From JAWWOW01 sp033851265 (GTDB lineage Bacteria > Actinomycetota > Actinomycetes > JAWWOW01), in contig JAWWOW010000004.1 of the NCBI GenBank assembly GCA_033851265.1, positions 248,001 to 312,000 on the forward strand: 64,000 nt of DNA. The letters are read 5' to 3'. The notes under the pieces are model-generated. The model was not told where the DNA came from, did not search any database, and worked only from the letters and a program-made list of their open reading frames with translations. This document shows positions 8,209 through 15,274 of this stretch, one piece after another. Both the position numbers and the translations under genes were made by a program. Positions within the stretch are counted from its first letter, which is position 1, and each line of letters starts with the position of its first letter.

Positions 8209-9473
8209 CGTCGCTGCGCCCGGACGATGTGCGGATCGATGACCTGGCGAAGCCGGTATTCAGTCGTGAGGCGGCCGAGCTCCGCGCCATGATGGCGTCG
8301 ATGGCACCGACTCTGTCCATCACGCCACATGACCTGATGACGGCGGCTCGGGAGCAGACCGGGCTCGAGGACTTCGGCGACGACTGGTTCCGCGAACCCC
8401 TCACGGTGTTGTGCGAAGCGCTGCGCAGCGAAGCCCAGTTGAGCCCCGCCGGCGTGGTCAGCATTTGGTCGCAGCTTGTGCAGCTGTTGAGGAACCGGTT
8501 GCTCATCGAGGACGTCGTACGTCGGCACCCAGAGATTCTCGACGTCGCGATCGACGCGCCGATCGTCATCGCTGGGCTGCCGCGCACGGGCACGACGCAC
8601 CTACACAACCTGATCTCGTCCGACCCCGCGTTGCGTTCGCTCAACTACTGGGAAAGCCTCGAGCCGGTGTTGTCAGAGGCCGAGCGCGGAGTGGACCCGG
8701 ATCCACGTATTGAGCGCACGGCTGGTGGGCTGGACATGCTCGATGTGTTCATGCCGTACTTCAAGCGCATGCACGAGATGACGGTCGACCACGTGCATGA
8801 AGAGATCCAGCTGCTAGCCGTCGCCGGTTCGACAATGCTGTTCGAAACCATGGCGCCGATGCCGTCCTGGCGCGATTGGTACACCTCGACCGATCAGACG
8901 CCGGCCTACGAGTACCTGCGCAAGATCCTCCAGGTCCTGTCGTGGCAGCGCGGAGTCGGCAAGCGATGGGTGTTGAAGTCGCCACAGCATCTGGAGCAGT
9001 TGCCGGTCGTGCAGGCGGTGTTCCCCGACGCGACGTACGTCGTGACACATCGCGACCCGGTGGCCGTGATCGCATCGCTGGTGATGATGATGGCGTACTC
9101 GCTACGGATGGTCCGTGACGACATTGACGTCCCAGCCGTTGGGCACTACTGGGCCAGTCGCGGGCAGGAGCTGCTCGGTGGCTGCCTGCGTGACCGCGAC
9201 GTGCTGCCCGACGAACAGACGGTCGACGTCCGGTTCCACGAGTTCATGGCGGACGACGTCGGTACGGTCCGGCAGATCTACGACGCCGCCGGTCTTGCGT
9301 TTACCGGAGACGTTCAAGCCGCGATGGACGCGTTCATCGCTGAGCATCCGAGAGGCAAGTTCGGCCGGGTCGAGTACTTCTTCGACGAGTTCCAGCTGAG
9401 CGAAGACGAGCTGCGCAGCAACTTCACGGCGTACGTCGATCGCTTCGGTGTGGATCACGAGAAACTGCGCTGA
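8205..9473 (+). CDS. Sulfotransferase family protein
   Basis: This cytosolic sulfotransferase of the mycobacterial Stf-like family would transfer sulfate from PAPS to an unknown acceptor. The 5'-phosphosulfate loop is GLPRTGTTHLHN (residues 124-135). The 3'-phosphate-binding region is KSPQHLEQL followed by VVTHRDPVAVIASL. The length of 422 residues is normal for the family. It is the last gene of a three-gene coupled operon, and its partners (amidohydrolase and DUF1214 protein) suggest a small-molecule or steroid-like substrate; this is inference. It converges on the SDR gene. Confidence 0.85.
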   Translation: MTSLRPDDVRIDDLAKPVFSREAAELRAMMASMAPTLSITPHDLMTAAREQTGLEDFGDDWFREPLTVLCEALRSEAQLSPAGVVSIWSQLVQLLRNRLLIEDVVRRHPEILDVAIDAPIVIAGLPRTGTTHLHNLISSDPALRSLNYWESLEPVLSEAERGVDPDPRIERTAGGLDMLDVFMPYFKRMHEMTVDHVHEEIQLLAVAGSTMLFETMAPMPSWRDWYTSTDQTPAYEYLRKILQVLSWQRGVGKRWVLKSPQHLEQLPVVQAVFPDATYVVTHRDPVAVIASLVMMMAYSLRMVRDDIDVPAVGHYWASRGQELLGGCLRDRDVLPDEQTVDVRFHEFMADDVGTVRQIYDAAGLAFTGDVQAAMDAFIAEHPRGKFGRVEYFFDEFQLSEDELRSNFTAYVDRFGVDHEKLR

Positions 9474-9474
9474 G

Positions 9475-10305
9475 CTATTCGGTCCGCCAATCGGGATGCC
9501 CGTTGTCGAGGGCGAGTCGCAGCCCGTTGACGGTCTTGCCGTTGAGCGCCGATGCGGCGTCAGATGTCGCAAGCCAGGCAATCGCCAGTGCTGGCGCAGA
9601 CGGCGGAGCACCGCCGTATTTGCCGGCAAGACCGAGCAGGTCGGCGTTGGCCTGCATGCGCTCGGTGACCACGTGTCCGGGGTCGAGGTTGAACGCCTTG
9701 ATGCCGAGTGGTCCCAGCTCGACCGCGAGGATCCCCGCCATCCGGTGGAAAGCACCCTTGGAGGCGGCGTAGGCCAGCCCCCAGCCGCCTTCGCCAACTG
9801 GCGCGGTCGGGTCATGTGTGCCGGAGTACGACGTGACATTGACGATCGTGCCGCCACCGCGTTCCAGCATTGACGGCAGCACCGCCTTGATGACGACGAT
9901 CTGTGCGAGGTAGTTGGCCTGCACCTTGGTCACAAAGTGGTCGATCGGCGTGTCGAGGAAGCGCGTCATGCTGCCGGGTCCGGAGTGCACGGCGTTGTTG
10001 ACGAGTACGTCGATGTGACCGAACGCCTCGAGCGCATCGGCGACCGCGCGCTCGAGCGAGAGCGGCTCGAGGAGATCGGCGGTTAGCGGCAACGCACGGC
10101 CGCCCCTCGCCTCGATTTCTTTCGTGGTCGTCTCGAGGCTTCCCGGTAGCGCGCGTCCCGCACCCGTGTCGCCTTCGTCGCGGGCGTCACCCTCGTTGCG
10201 GGTGCGCGCGGTGAATGCAACGTCGAACCCCGCATCGGCAAGCGCGAGTGCAGTCGCCTTGCCGATGCCGCGGCTTGCTCCAGTGACAAACGCGACCGGC
10301 CGCAC
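9475..10305 (-). CDS. SDR family oxidoreductase
   Basis: This NAD(P)-dependent short-chain dehydrogenase is 276 residues long. It has the Rossmann motif VTGASRGIG near the N-terminus, VNNA in the middle, a catalytic Ser in VTSYSG, and the Y-x3-K pair in YAASKGAF. The C-terminal NLDPGHVVTERM is as expected for a classical SDR. A charged insert (EGDARDEGDTGAG) after the first helix-strand unit is unusual. The GTG start fits a leaderless promoter (TAGTCT, 7 nt upstream); the longer open frame would run into the divergent VOC gene. Its substrate is unknown. Confidence 0.87.
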   Translation of the reverse strand: MRPVAFVTGASRGIGKATALALADAGFDVAFTARTRNEGDARDEGDTGAGRALPGSLETTTKEIEARGGRALPLTADLLEPLSLERAVADALEAFGHIDVLVNNAVHSGPGSMTRFLDTPIDHFVTKVQANYLAQIVVIKAVLPSMLERGGGTIVNVTSYSGTHDPTAPVGEGGWGLAYAASKGAFHRMAGILAVELGPLGIKAFNLDPGHVVTERMQANADLLGLAGKYGGAPPSAPALAIAWLATSDAASALNGKTVNGLRLALDNGHPDWRTE

Positions 10306-10312
10306 GCAGTGC

Positions 10313-10318
10313 AGACTA
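10313..10318 (-). promoter_or_regulatory. -10 element for the SDR gene
   Basis: TAGTCT on the minus strand lies 7 nt before the GTG start at 10305. This suggests a leaderless mRNA and settles the start choice. Confidence 0.55.
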
Positions 10319-10323
10319 CGCAC

Positions 10324-10725
10324 ATGCCAATCGGACACATCGGACTCAACGTCGCCGACTTGGATGCGGCCAAGGCTTACTACGACCAGGTCATGCCACT
10401 ACTTGGGTACGAAGAGTTCTTCAGCACGGCAGAGGAGTTCTCGTTCCGGCCGGTGGACGCTAAGCCGGGGACGTTCCTGTTCTTCTACCTCACTCAGGAA
10501 CCGGGCGACTACTCACGCCATCGGGTCGGGTTGCAGCACCTGGCATTCATCGTGCCGTCGCAGGCGGCTGTCGATGCCGCCCATGATCACGTCGCACAGT
10601 TAGGCAACGAGGTGCTCTTTGCTCCGCAAGAGTTCCCGCAGTACCACCCCGGCTACTACGCGACATTCTGGATTGACCCGTTCGGGCACATGCTCGAAGC
10701 GGTCCACCACGGGATGGATCTTTAA
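10324..10725 (+). CDS. VOC family protein (glyoxalase/dioxygenase fold)
   Basis: This single-domain VOC protein of about 133 residues starts with IGHIGLNVADLDAAKAYY and ends with YYATFWIDPFGHMLEAVHH. The paired beta-alpha-beta-beta-beta modules and conserved His/Glu positions are those of metal-binding VOC enzymes (glyoxalase, ring-cleavage or resistance types). A GTG 15 nt earlier (10309) is an alternative start; the ATG gives the usual N-terminus. Divergent from the SDR gene, the two starts are only 18 nt apart. The substrate cannot be assigned. Confidence 0.8.
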   Translation: MPIGHIGLNVADLDAAKAYYDQVMPLLGYEEFFSTAEEFSFRPVDAKPGTFLFFYLTQEPGDYSRHRVGLQHLAFIVPSQAAVDAAHDHVAQLGNEVLFAPQEFPQYHPGYYATFWIDPFGHMLEAVHHGMDL

Positions 10726-10739
10726 CATTGCGTCAGACC

Positions 10740-10928
10740 TCAGTCGACCCGGCCGAGCTCGCCGTGGTGGAGATCCCGTTCGCAGAGGTCGATCATGCGT
10801 TGCCGCTCCTGCTCGAGGCCTTGGTCCGCATACGGTCCCTCGGCACGCAACGCGGCCAAGGCCTCGGCGGTGTCAATTCCCACGCCATGTTGGTCATCGG
10901 GCATACGGTCAAGATCGAACGGTGTCAC
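10740..10928 (-). CDS. Small hypothetical protein (about 62 aa)
   Basis: The frame reads as a small acidic helical protein with a plausible globular composition (GIDTAEALAALRAEG, then LEQERQRMIDLCERDLHHG). The GTG at 10928 is preceded at 7 nt by TATTCA, a near-match to the -10 pattern seen at other local starts; an internal ATG would give about 53 residues. No family is recognised. The surrounding frames on the other strand look like noise, which favours this frame, but chance cannot be excluded. Confidence 0.4.
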   Translation of the reverse strand: MTPFDLDRMPDDQHGVGIDTAEALAALRAEGPYADQGLEQERQRMIDLCERDLHHGELGRVD

Positions 10929-11143
10929 GAATTGCTGAATAGCTCGCACTGGGCATTTGCTCGTCACAAGGGTGATCGGGGCCAGACGGCCTAACCACCG
11001 TCCGACATGGCTACCTGCTAGGCATCGGGGCTGATACGCGTTGACTAGGCCAGTTGCCTGGCCCGTCCCTGCGCGGTAGCCCGTTGTGCACAAATCTGTT
11101 CATCCGTGCCCCAAACCGGTCGGTGAGTCGCATTCTTTAACGC
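10929..11143. other. Intergenic region with a short hairpin
   Basis: No gene is supported here. A 6-bp stem (GGCCAG/CTGGCC, 11048-11063, loop TTGC) lies about 80 nt upstream of the response-regulator gene. No strong promoter was recognised; a weak CATTCT hexamer sits 7 nt before the GTG of the response regulator. Confidence 0.4.
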
Positions 11144-11515
11144 GTGCCTGTCCAGATCCTGCTCGTCGACGACGACTCTGCGCTGCGGTTCATGGCCCGC
11201 CACCTCCTCCACGGCGAGCTCGTTGACGTCGCGCATGAGATCACCGAGGCGTCGACCGGTCCGGCGGCCCTGTCGGTCTGTGCCGAGATGCACATCGACC
11301 TCGTTGTGTTGGACCTTCACATGCCCGGCTTCAGCGGTCATTCGGTGCTCGAGGTTCTGAAGGAAGGCCCAGACAGCCCCTGCGTTATCGCCTGGTCAGC
11401 GGATGACGCGGCGCTGGCCGTCGCCGTACGCGAAGGCGCTGACCAGGTGGTCCCCAAGAACGGGGACGTCAACCTGCTCGTCGCCGCGGTGTACGACTGC
11501 CTGCCGTCCAACTGA
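11144..11515 (+). CDS. Receiver-only response regulator
   Basis: This 123-residue protein is a CheY-like receiver with no output domain. The acidic pocket is VDDDS (residues 8-12), the phosphoacceptor is Asp57 in VVLDLHMPG, the conserved Ser/Thr is in IAWSADD, and the Lys is in VVPKNGD. No histidine kinase is nearby, so it is an orphan that may relay phosphate or signal by protein contact. The last helix ends right at the domain boundary, so truncation of an output domain is not evident. The following intergenic region carries two long perfect dyads. Confidence 0.85.
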   Translation: MPVQILLVDDDSALRFMARHLLHGELVDVAHEITEASTGPAALSVCAEMHIDLVVLDLHMPGFSGHSVLEVLKEGPDSPCVIAWSADDAALAVAVREGADQVVPKNGDVNLLVAAVYDCLPSN

Positions 11516-11567
11516 TCGGCGCGCACAGGCCGAAGCCGTCCGAGCCGCGGCCGGTTTCATGATCATT

Positions 11568-11603
11568 GTGAATCTGTCTAGGTCAGGACATGCACAGATT
11601 CAC
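11568..11603. repeat. Inverted repeat GTGAATCTGT-N16-ACAGATTCAC
   Basis: Both 10-bp arms match perfectly with a 16-nt spacer. It lies 53 nt after the response-regulator stop. The AT content of the arms is high for this genome, and the long spacer suits a dimeric regulator site better than a terminator. No known operator was recognised. Confidence 0.6.
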
Positions 11604-11660
11604 TTCCATGACCCACACGTGGTCGACCGCAGACGCGCGACCGGTGTCCCCTGTGCCGTC

Positions 11661-11695
11661 CTCTGCTCTGCTTCCGTCTGAGAACCAGAGCAGAG
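11661..11695. repeat. Inverted repeat CTCTGCTCTG-N15-CAGAGCAGAG
   Basis: Both 10-bp arms match perfectly with a 15-nt spacer. There is no T-run after it on either strand, so a classic intrinsic terminator is not supported. It may be a structured RNA element or protein site. Confidence 0.55.
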
Positions 11696-11847
11696 CGCAG
11701 AGAAGGGCATCCGAACCTGGCAGATGAGCGGCCCTGCCTGAGCGCGAGATTCGACGCTCGCGCGGTCATCCTGCTTCACAACCACGGTCGCGAGCGACCG
11801 GGAAGAGGGCGTTCTGCGACGGTCGGGGAGCGCGCTCAGTCGGCAAG

Positions 11848-11853
11848 TAGCCT
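11848..11853 (+). promoter_or_regulatory. -10 element for the HhH-GPD gene
   Basis: TAGCCT ends 7 nt before the ATG at 11861; a leaderless transcript is expected. Confidence 0.55.
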
Positions 11854-11860
11854 GTCTTGC

Positions 11861-12454
11861 ATGGCAAAGACACAGATGAAACTTCACCTTGCGACCACGG
11901 ACGAAGCAAACAACCTGCTGGCTCGTGACCCATTCTCGCTGCTGACGGGGATGCTCCTGGACCAGCAGGTGCCGATGGAGTGGGCGTTCACCGGGCCGTA
12001 CACGCTCGCTCAGCGGCTCGGCTCTGATCGCCTTGATCCCGCAGAGGTCGCGACGTACGACCCGGACAAGTTCGTGGCACTGGCCAGCCAACGGCCCGCG
12101 ATCCACCGCTATCCGGGTTCGATGGGGAAGCGAATCCAGGCGCTTGCGCAGCACATCGTCGACAACTACGGCGGCGACGCGGAGGCGATCTGGACCGGCG
12201 CCGCCGGCGGCCCAGAGTTGTTGACGCGCCTCAAGGCATTGCCTGGCTTCGGTGAGCAGAAGGCCAAGATCTTTCTAGCGCTGCTCGGCAAGCAGCTCGG
12301 CGTACAACCGGAGGGTTGGCGCGAGGCAGCAAGTGTGTACGGCGAAGAAGGTTCGACGCGCTCCATCGCCGACGTGACAAGCACCGAAGCGCTGGCCGCG
12401 GTACGCGCCTACAAGCAACGAGTGAAGGCAAAGGCGAAGCAGGCCGCGCGCTGA
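11861..12454 (+). CDS. HhH-GPD family protein (TIGR03252)
   Basis: This 197-residue actinobacterial protein has a base-excision-repair glycosylase fold. The helix-hairpin-helix LPGFGEQKAKIFLALLGKQ lies near residues 127-145, and the N-terminal helical core LLTGMLLDQQVPMEWAF near residues 27-43 resembles AlkA/Nth types. The Lys in the hairpin is kept, but the Asp usually found about 18 residues later is not evident (QPEGW in that place), so glycosylase activity is uncertain. A Lys/Ala-rich tail (RVKAKAKQAAR) may aid DNA binding. It stands alone with its own promoter. Confidence 0.82.
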   Translation: MAKTQMKLHLATTDEANNLLARDPFSLLTGMLLDQQVPMEWAFTGPYTLAQRLGSDRLDPAEVATYDPDKFVALASQRPAIHRYPGSMGKRIQALAQHIVDNYGGDAEAIWTGAAGGPELLTRLKALPGFGEQKAKIFLALLGKQLGVQPEGWREAASVYGEEGSTRSIADVTSTEALAAVRAYKQRVKAKAKQAAR

Positions 12455-12458
12455 GGCG

Positions 12459-12815
12459 TCAAGCGCCGACTTGGTGCAACTCGATCGTGTTGCCGCAGGG
12501 GTCGTTGAGGAAAGCCTGACGGTCGGTGCCGACGGAGAACCCGTCGGTGACCTCAACCCCGGCGTCACGGAGTTCGGCAATTGCGCTGTCAAGATCCTCA
12601 ACGTGCAACGCAAAATGCTGACCGGCTGATCCTGGGGGCGGGGCTTCAACCAGATGGACCTGCTGGTCGGCCGCGTCCATCCACGCGCCGGTGACACCCA
12701 AATCGCCCGGGCGGTCGGTACGAACGGTGAGACCCAGTCGCTTGGTGTAGAAGGCGACCGCTTCACCTACGTCGGTGACGTTGATCGCGACGTGATGGAC
12801 CCCGAGTGGCTTCAT
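12459..12815 (-). CDS. VOC family protein (methylmalonyl-CoA epimerase/glyoxalase-like)
   Basis: This 118-residue single-domain VOC protein starts HHVAINVTDVGEAVAFYTKRL and ends FLNDPCGNTIELHQ. The two beta-alpha-beta-beta-beta halves and the His/Glu metal-ligand positions are recognisable. The long open frame upstream is rejected. The ATG at 12815 is placed 7 nt after a TAGCCT hexamer and gives the canonical N-terminus. It converges on the HhH-GPD gene with a 4-nt gap and is divergent from the ABC-F transcript. The substrate is unknown. Confidence 0.8.
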   Translation of the reverse strand: MKPLGVHHVAINVTDVGEAVAFYTKRLGLTVRTDRPGDLGVTGAWMDAADQQVHLVEAPPPGSAGQHFALHVEDLDSAIAELRDAGVEVTDGFSVGTDRQAFLNDPCGNTIELHQVGA

Positions 12816-12822
12816 GCCGCCA

Positions 12823-12828
12823 AGGCTA
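12823..12828 (-). promoter_or_regulatory. -10 element for the VOC gene
   Basis: TAGCCT on the minus strand lies 7 nt before the ATG at 12815. Its hexamer is 8 bp from the oppositely directed -10 of the ABC-F leader. Confidence 0.55.
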
Positions 12829-12836
12829 GCCCCGGC

Positions 12837-12842
12837 TACCAT
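12837..12842 (+). promoter_or_regulatory. -10 element for the ABC-F leader transcript
   Basis: TACCAT ends 7 nt before the GTG of a six-codon upstream ORF. The predicted mRNA therefore begins at that start codon. Confidence 0.55.
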
Positions 12843-12849
12843 TGAGCAC

Positions 12850-12870
12850 GTGATCCGTACCGCGAGCTGA
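12850..12870 (+). CDS. Leaderless upstream ORF, leader peptide MIRTAS
   Basis: GTG ATC CGT ACC GCG AGC TGA encodes a six-residue peptide. It begins where transcription is predicted to start and ends 7 nt before a GC-rich hairpin, 73 nt upstream of the ABC-F start. Such a short uORF ahead of a ribosome-acting ATPase fits translational attenuation, as known for other antibiotic-responsive ABC-F genes. It is too short to be supported by composition; the support is its placement between promoter and hairpin. Confidence 0.5.
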   Translation: MIRTAS

Positions 12871-12876
12871 TTTGCC

Positions 12877-12903
12877 AGCGGGCCCGCCATCGTGCGGGCC
12901 GCT
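12877..12903 (+). promoter_or_regulatory. GC-rich hairpin in the ABC-F leader (possible attenuator)
   Basis: AGCGGGCCCGC pairs with GCGGGCCGCT around a CATCGT loop, giving a 10-bp stem with one bulged G. It begins 7 nt after the uORF stop, where a ribosome stalled on or leaving the uORF would affect its folding. No long U-run follows, so it could stop transcription weakly or act on translation. Confidence 0.5.
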
Positions 12904-12943
12904 CTTCGCCTGCCCGCGACCACCCAAGCCGACGGATCGAAAG

Positions 12944-14542
12944 ATGCTCACAGCTACCGACATCGAACTACGTGCTGGACCGCAGCTCCTGCTCGAGCAT
13001 GCGACGTTCCGCGTGGGTTCGGGCGACCGCGTCGGCCTGGTCGGTCGCAACGGTGCCGGCAAGACAACCCTCACGCGCATCCTGGCCGGTGAGGGCCAGC
13101 CCGCCGGGGGAGCGGTCACGCGCGGCGGCTCCGTCGGTTACCTGCCGCAGGACCCGCGGACCGGTGACCTCGAGGTTCTTGCCCGGGACCGCATCCTGTC
13201 TGCGCGCGACCTCGATGTAGTTCTGCGTGACATGCGCGATGCCGAGGGCGCGATGGCAAGCGCCGACGACGATCGACGAGATGCAGCGGTACGCCGGTAC
13301 GGCCGGCTCGACGAAGAGTTCCACGTGCGCGGGGGATACGCCGCCGAGAGCGAAGCGGCGTCCATCGCCAGCAGCCTCGGTCTGCCGGAGCGCGTCCTGA
13401 CCCAATCGCTCGGGACGTTGTCCGGTGGGCAGCGCCGACGCGTTGAGCTGGCGCGCATCCTGTTCAGCGGCGCAGAGACGCTGTTGCTCGACGAGCCTAC
13501 GAACCACCTCGACGCGGACTCAATTGTGTGGTTGCGCGACTTCCTCCGCGGTCATCAGGGCGGGCTGGTTGTCATCAGCCACGACGTCGACCTGCTGAGT
13601 GCCACGATCAACCGCGTCTTCCACCTTGACGCCACCAGAGCAGCACTCGATATCTACAACGTCGGTTGGTCGACGTATCTCGAGCAACGCGAGACCGACG
13701 AGCGCCGCCGCCGACGTGAGCGCGTCGGTGCCGAACGGCAGGCTGCTGCCCTCAAGGCACAGGCTGACCGGATGCGTGCAAAGGCGACGAAGGCACGTGC
13801 CGCCCAGAGCATGCAGAAGCGCGCCGAGCGCCTGCTCTCTGGGTTGGAGGACGTCCGGCAGAGCGACAAGGTCGCCCGACTGCGCTTCCCCGACCCAGCG
13901 CCGTGCGGGCGCACTCCGCTGACTGCTACTGAACTGTCGAAGTCCTACGGCTCACTCGAGGTGTTCACCGACGTCGACCTTGCGATCGACCGTGGCAGCC
14001 GCGTCGTCGTCCTCGGTCTGAACGGCGCCGGGAAGACGACGCTGCTGCGGATCATCGCCGGCATCGAGCCGCCCGACACCGGCGAGGTCGTACCCGGTCA
14101 TGGTCTGAAGATCGGGTACTACGCGCAGGAGCACGAGACGCTCGACCCGGACCGCACTGTGCTGGAGAACATGCGAGCGACCGCACCCTCGTCGACCGAT
14201 GTCGAGTTGCGCAAGATCCTCGGGTCGTTCCTGTTCAGCGGCGACTCGGTCGACAAGCCGGCGCGGGTGCTCTCGGGTGGTGAGAAGACACGGCTTGCGC
14301 TTGCGACACTCGTCGTGTCCAGCGCCAACGTGCTCTTGCTCGACGAACCCACGAACAACCTTGATCCGGCCAGCCGAGCCGAGGTATTGGGAGCGTTGGC
14401 GACGTACAAGGGTGCGGTCGTGCTCGTCACGCACGACGAGGGCGCCGTGCATGCGCTGTCACCGGAGCGCGTCATCCTCTTGCCGGACGGCGTGGAGGAT
14501 CACTGGAGTGAGGACTTCGTGGATCTGGTTGCCCTCGCCTGA
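12944..14542 (+). CDS. ABC-F family ATPase
   Basis: This 532-residue protein has two nucleotide-binding domains and no membrane segments. Domain 1 has Walker A GRNGAGKTT (34-42), signature LSGGQRRRVELARI and Walker B LLLDEPTNHLD. Domain 2 has GLNGAGKTT, LSGGEKTRLALATL and LLLDEPTNNLDP. The linker is strongly charged and alpha-helical (DERRRRRERVGAERQAAALK), as in ABC-F factors that enter the ribosomal E site. The role is therefore translation regulation or ribosome protection from antibiotics; EttA/Uup-like housekeeping is the alternative. Start: ATG at 12944. The longer open frame upstream crosses the leader hairpin and does not encode the fold. Confidence 0.9.
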   Translation: MLTATDIELRAGPQLLLEHATFRVGSGDRVGLVGRNGAGKTTLTRILAGEGQPAGGAVTRGGSVGYLPQDPRTGDLEVLARDRILSARDLDVVLRDMRDAEGAMASADDDRRDAAVRRYGRLDEEFHVRGGYAAESEAASIASSLGLPERVLTQSLGTLSGGQRRRVELARILFSGAETLLLDEPTNHLDADSIVWLRDFLRGHQGGLVVISHDVDLLSATINRVFHLDATRAALDIYNVGWSTYLEQRETDERRRRRERVGAERQAAALKAQADRMRAKATKARAAQSMQKRAERLLSGLEDVRQSDKVARLRFPDPAPCGRTPLTATELSKSYGSLEVFTDVDLAIDRGSRVVVLGLNGAGKTTLLRIIAGIEPPDTGEVVPGHGLKIGYYAQEHETLDPDRTVLENMRATAPSSTDVELRKILGSFLFSGDSVDKPARVLSGGEKTRLALATLVVSSANVLLLDEPTNNLDPASRAEVLGALATYKGAVVLVTHDEGAVHALSPERVILLPDGVEDHWSEDFVDLVALA

Positions 14543-14560
14543 CCTAGACCGATTGAGTCT

Positions 14561-15274
14561 TTAGCTCAGCGTCGCGCGCAGGAAGTCGACGGTGCGCTGC
14601 CATGCTTGGTTGGCGAAGTCCGCGTTGTAGTTTCCCAGCTTGTTCTCGTTGTCGTGGAATGCGTGTCCAGCGCCGTCGTAGTAGTAGAACTTCACCGAGC
14701 CCTTGGACTCATCGGTCAGTCGACGTTCGAGCTGCTTGGCATCGTCGAGCGGATAGAAGGCGTCGTCCTCGGCGTAGTGACCGAGCACGTCGGCCTGGAT
14801 CGACGACAGATCGGCCGCCTCCAGTCCCGGGCCAACGCCATAGAACGGCACCGCCGCGGCTATCTGGTCGGGACGCTCGGCGGCGAGCATCAGCACAAAG
14901 CCGCCACCCATGCAGAACCCGATGACACCGAGCTTGGGTGACGTCACCTCATCACGCGCGAGCAAATAGTCGACCGCGCCGGACAGATCCTTGGCCGCTT
15001 CTTTGGCGTCCAACGACATCAGCAGTTGGGTCGCCTCGTTCGCGTCATGGGCGACCGTGCCGCCGTACAGGTCGGGTGCGAGGGCCACGAAGCCTTCGGC
15101 TGCCAACCGGTCGGCGATGTCGGCGATGTGGGCGTCGAGTCCCCACCACTCCTGGATGACGATGACGCCAGGGCCGCTGCCCGACGGCGGAGTTGCGAGA
15201 TAACCGTGTGCCTCCCCGCCGTTGCTCGGGAACGTCACGTTCTGCCGCGGGTTCGCTGCGGTGTTCTCAGCCAT
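14561..15274 (-). CDS. Dienelactone hydrolase family protein
   Basis: This 237-residue alpha/beta hydrolase of the dienelactone hydrolase family uses a Cys nucleophile in GFCMGGGF, with an Asp in YAEDDAFYPL and a His in GAGHAFHD. The substrate-pocket motif VIQEWWGLD near the N-terminus is typical. It would hydrolyse lactones or esters in the cytoplasm. The ATG follows GGAGGG by 5-6 nt and overlaps the stop of the upstream hydrolase gene by 8 nt, so the two are coupled. It is the last gene of the run gltA-DUF2203-hydrolase-DLH. Confidence 0.87.
   Translation of the reverse strand: MAENTAANPRQNVTFPSNGGEAHGYLATPPSGSGPGVIVIQEWWGLDAHIADIADRLAAEGFVALAPDLYGGTVAHDANEATQLLMSLDAKEAAKDLSGAVDYLLARDEVTSPKLGVIGFCMGGGFVLMLAAERPDQIAAAVPFYGVGPGLEAADLSSIQADVLGHYAEDDAFYPLDDAKQLERRLTDESKGSVKFYYYDGAGHAFHDNENKLGNYNADFANQAWQRTVDFLRATLS

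Larger units (their letters stand above)
11516..11860. other. 345-nt intergenic region with two 10-bp perfect inverted repeats
   Basis: No credible coding frame was found. The region contains two separate perfect 10-bp inverted repeats, listed below, and at its end the -10 element of the HhH-GPD gene. Confidence 0.6.

Noticed and set aside
11600..12154. Minus-strand frame of 184 codons
   Set aside because: Antisense to the HhH-GPD gene and reaching into the dyad region without ribosome site or motif.
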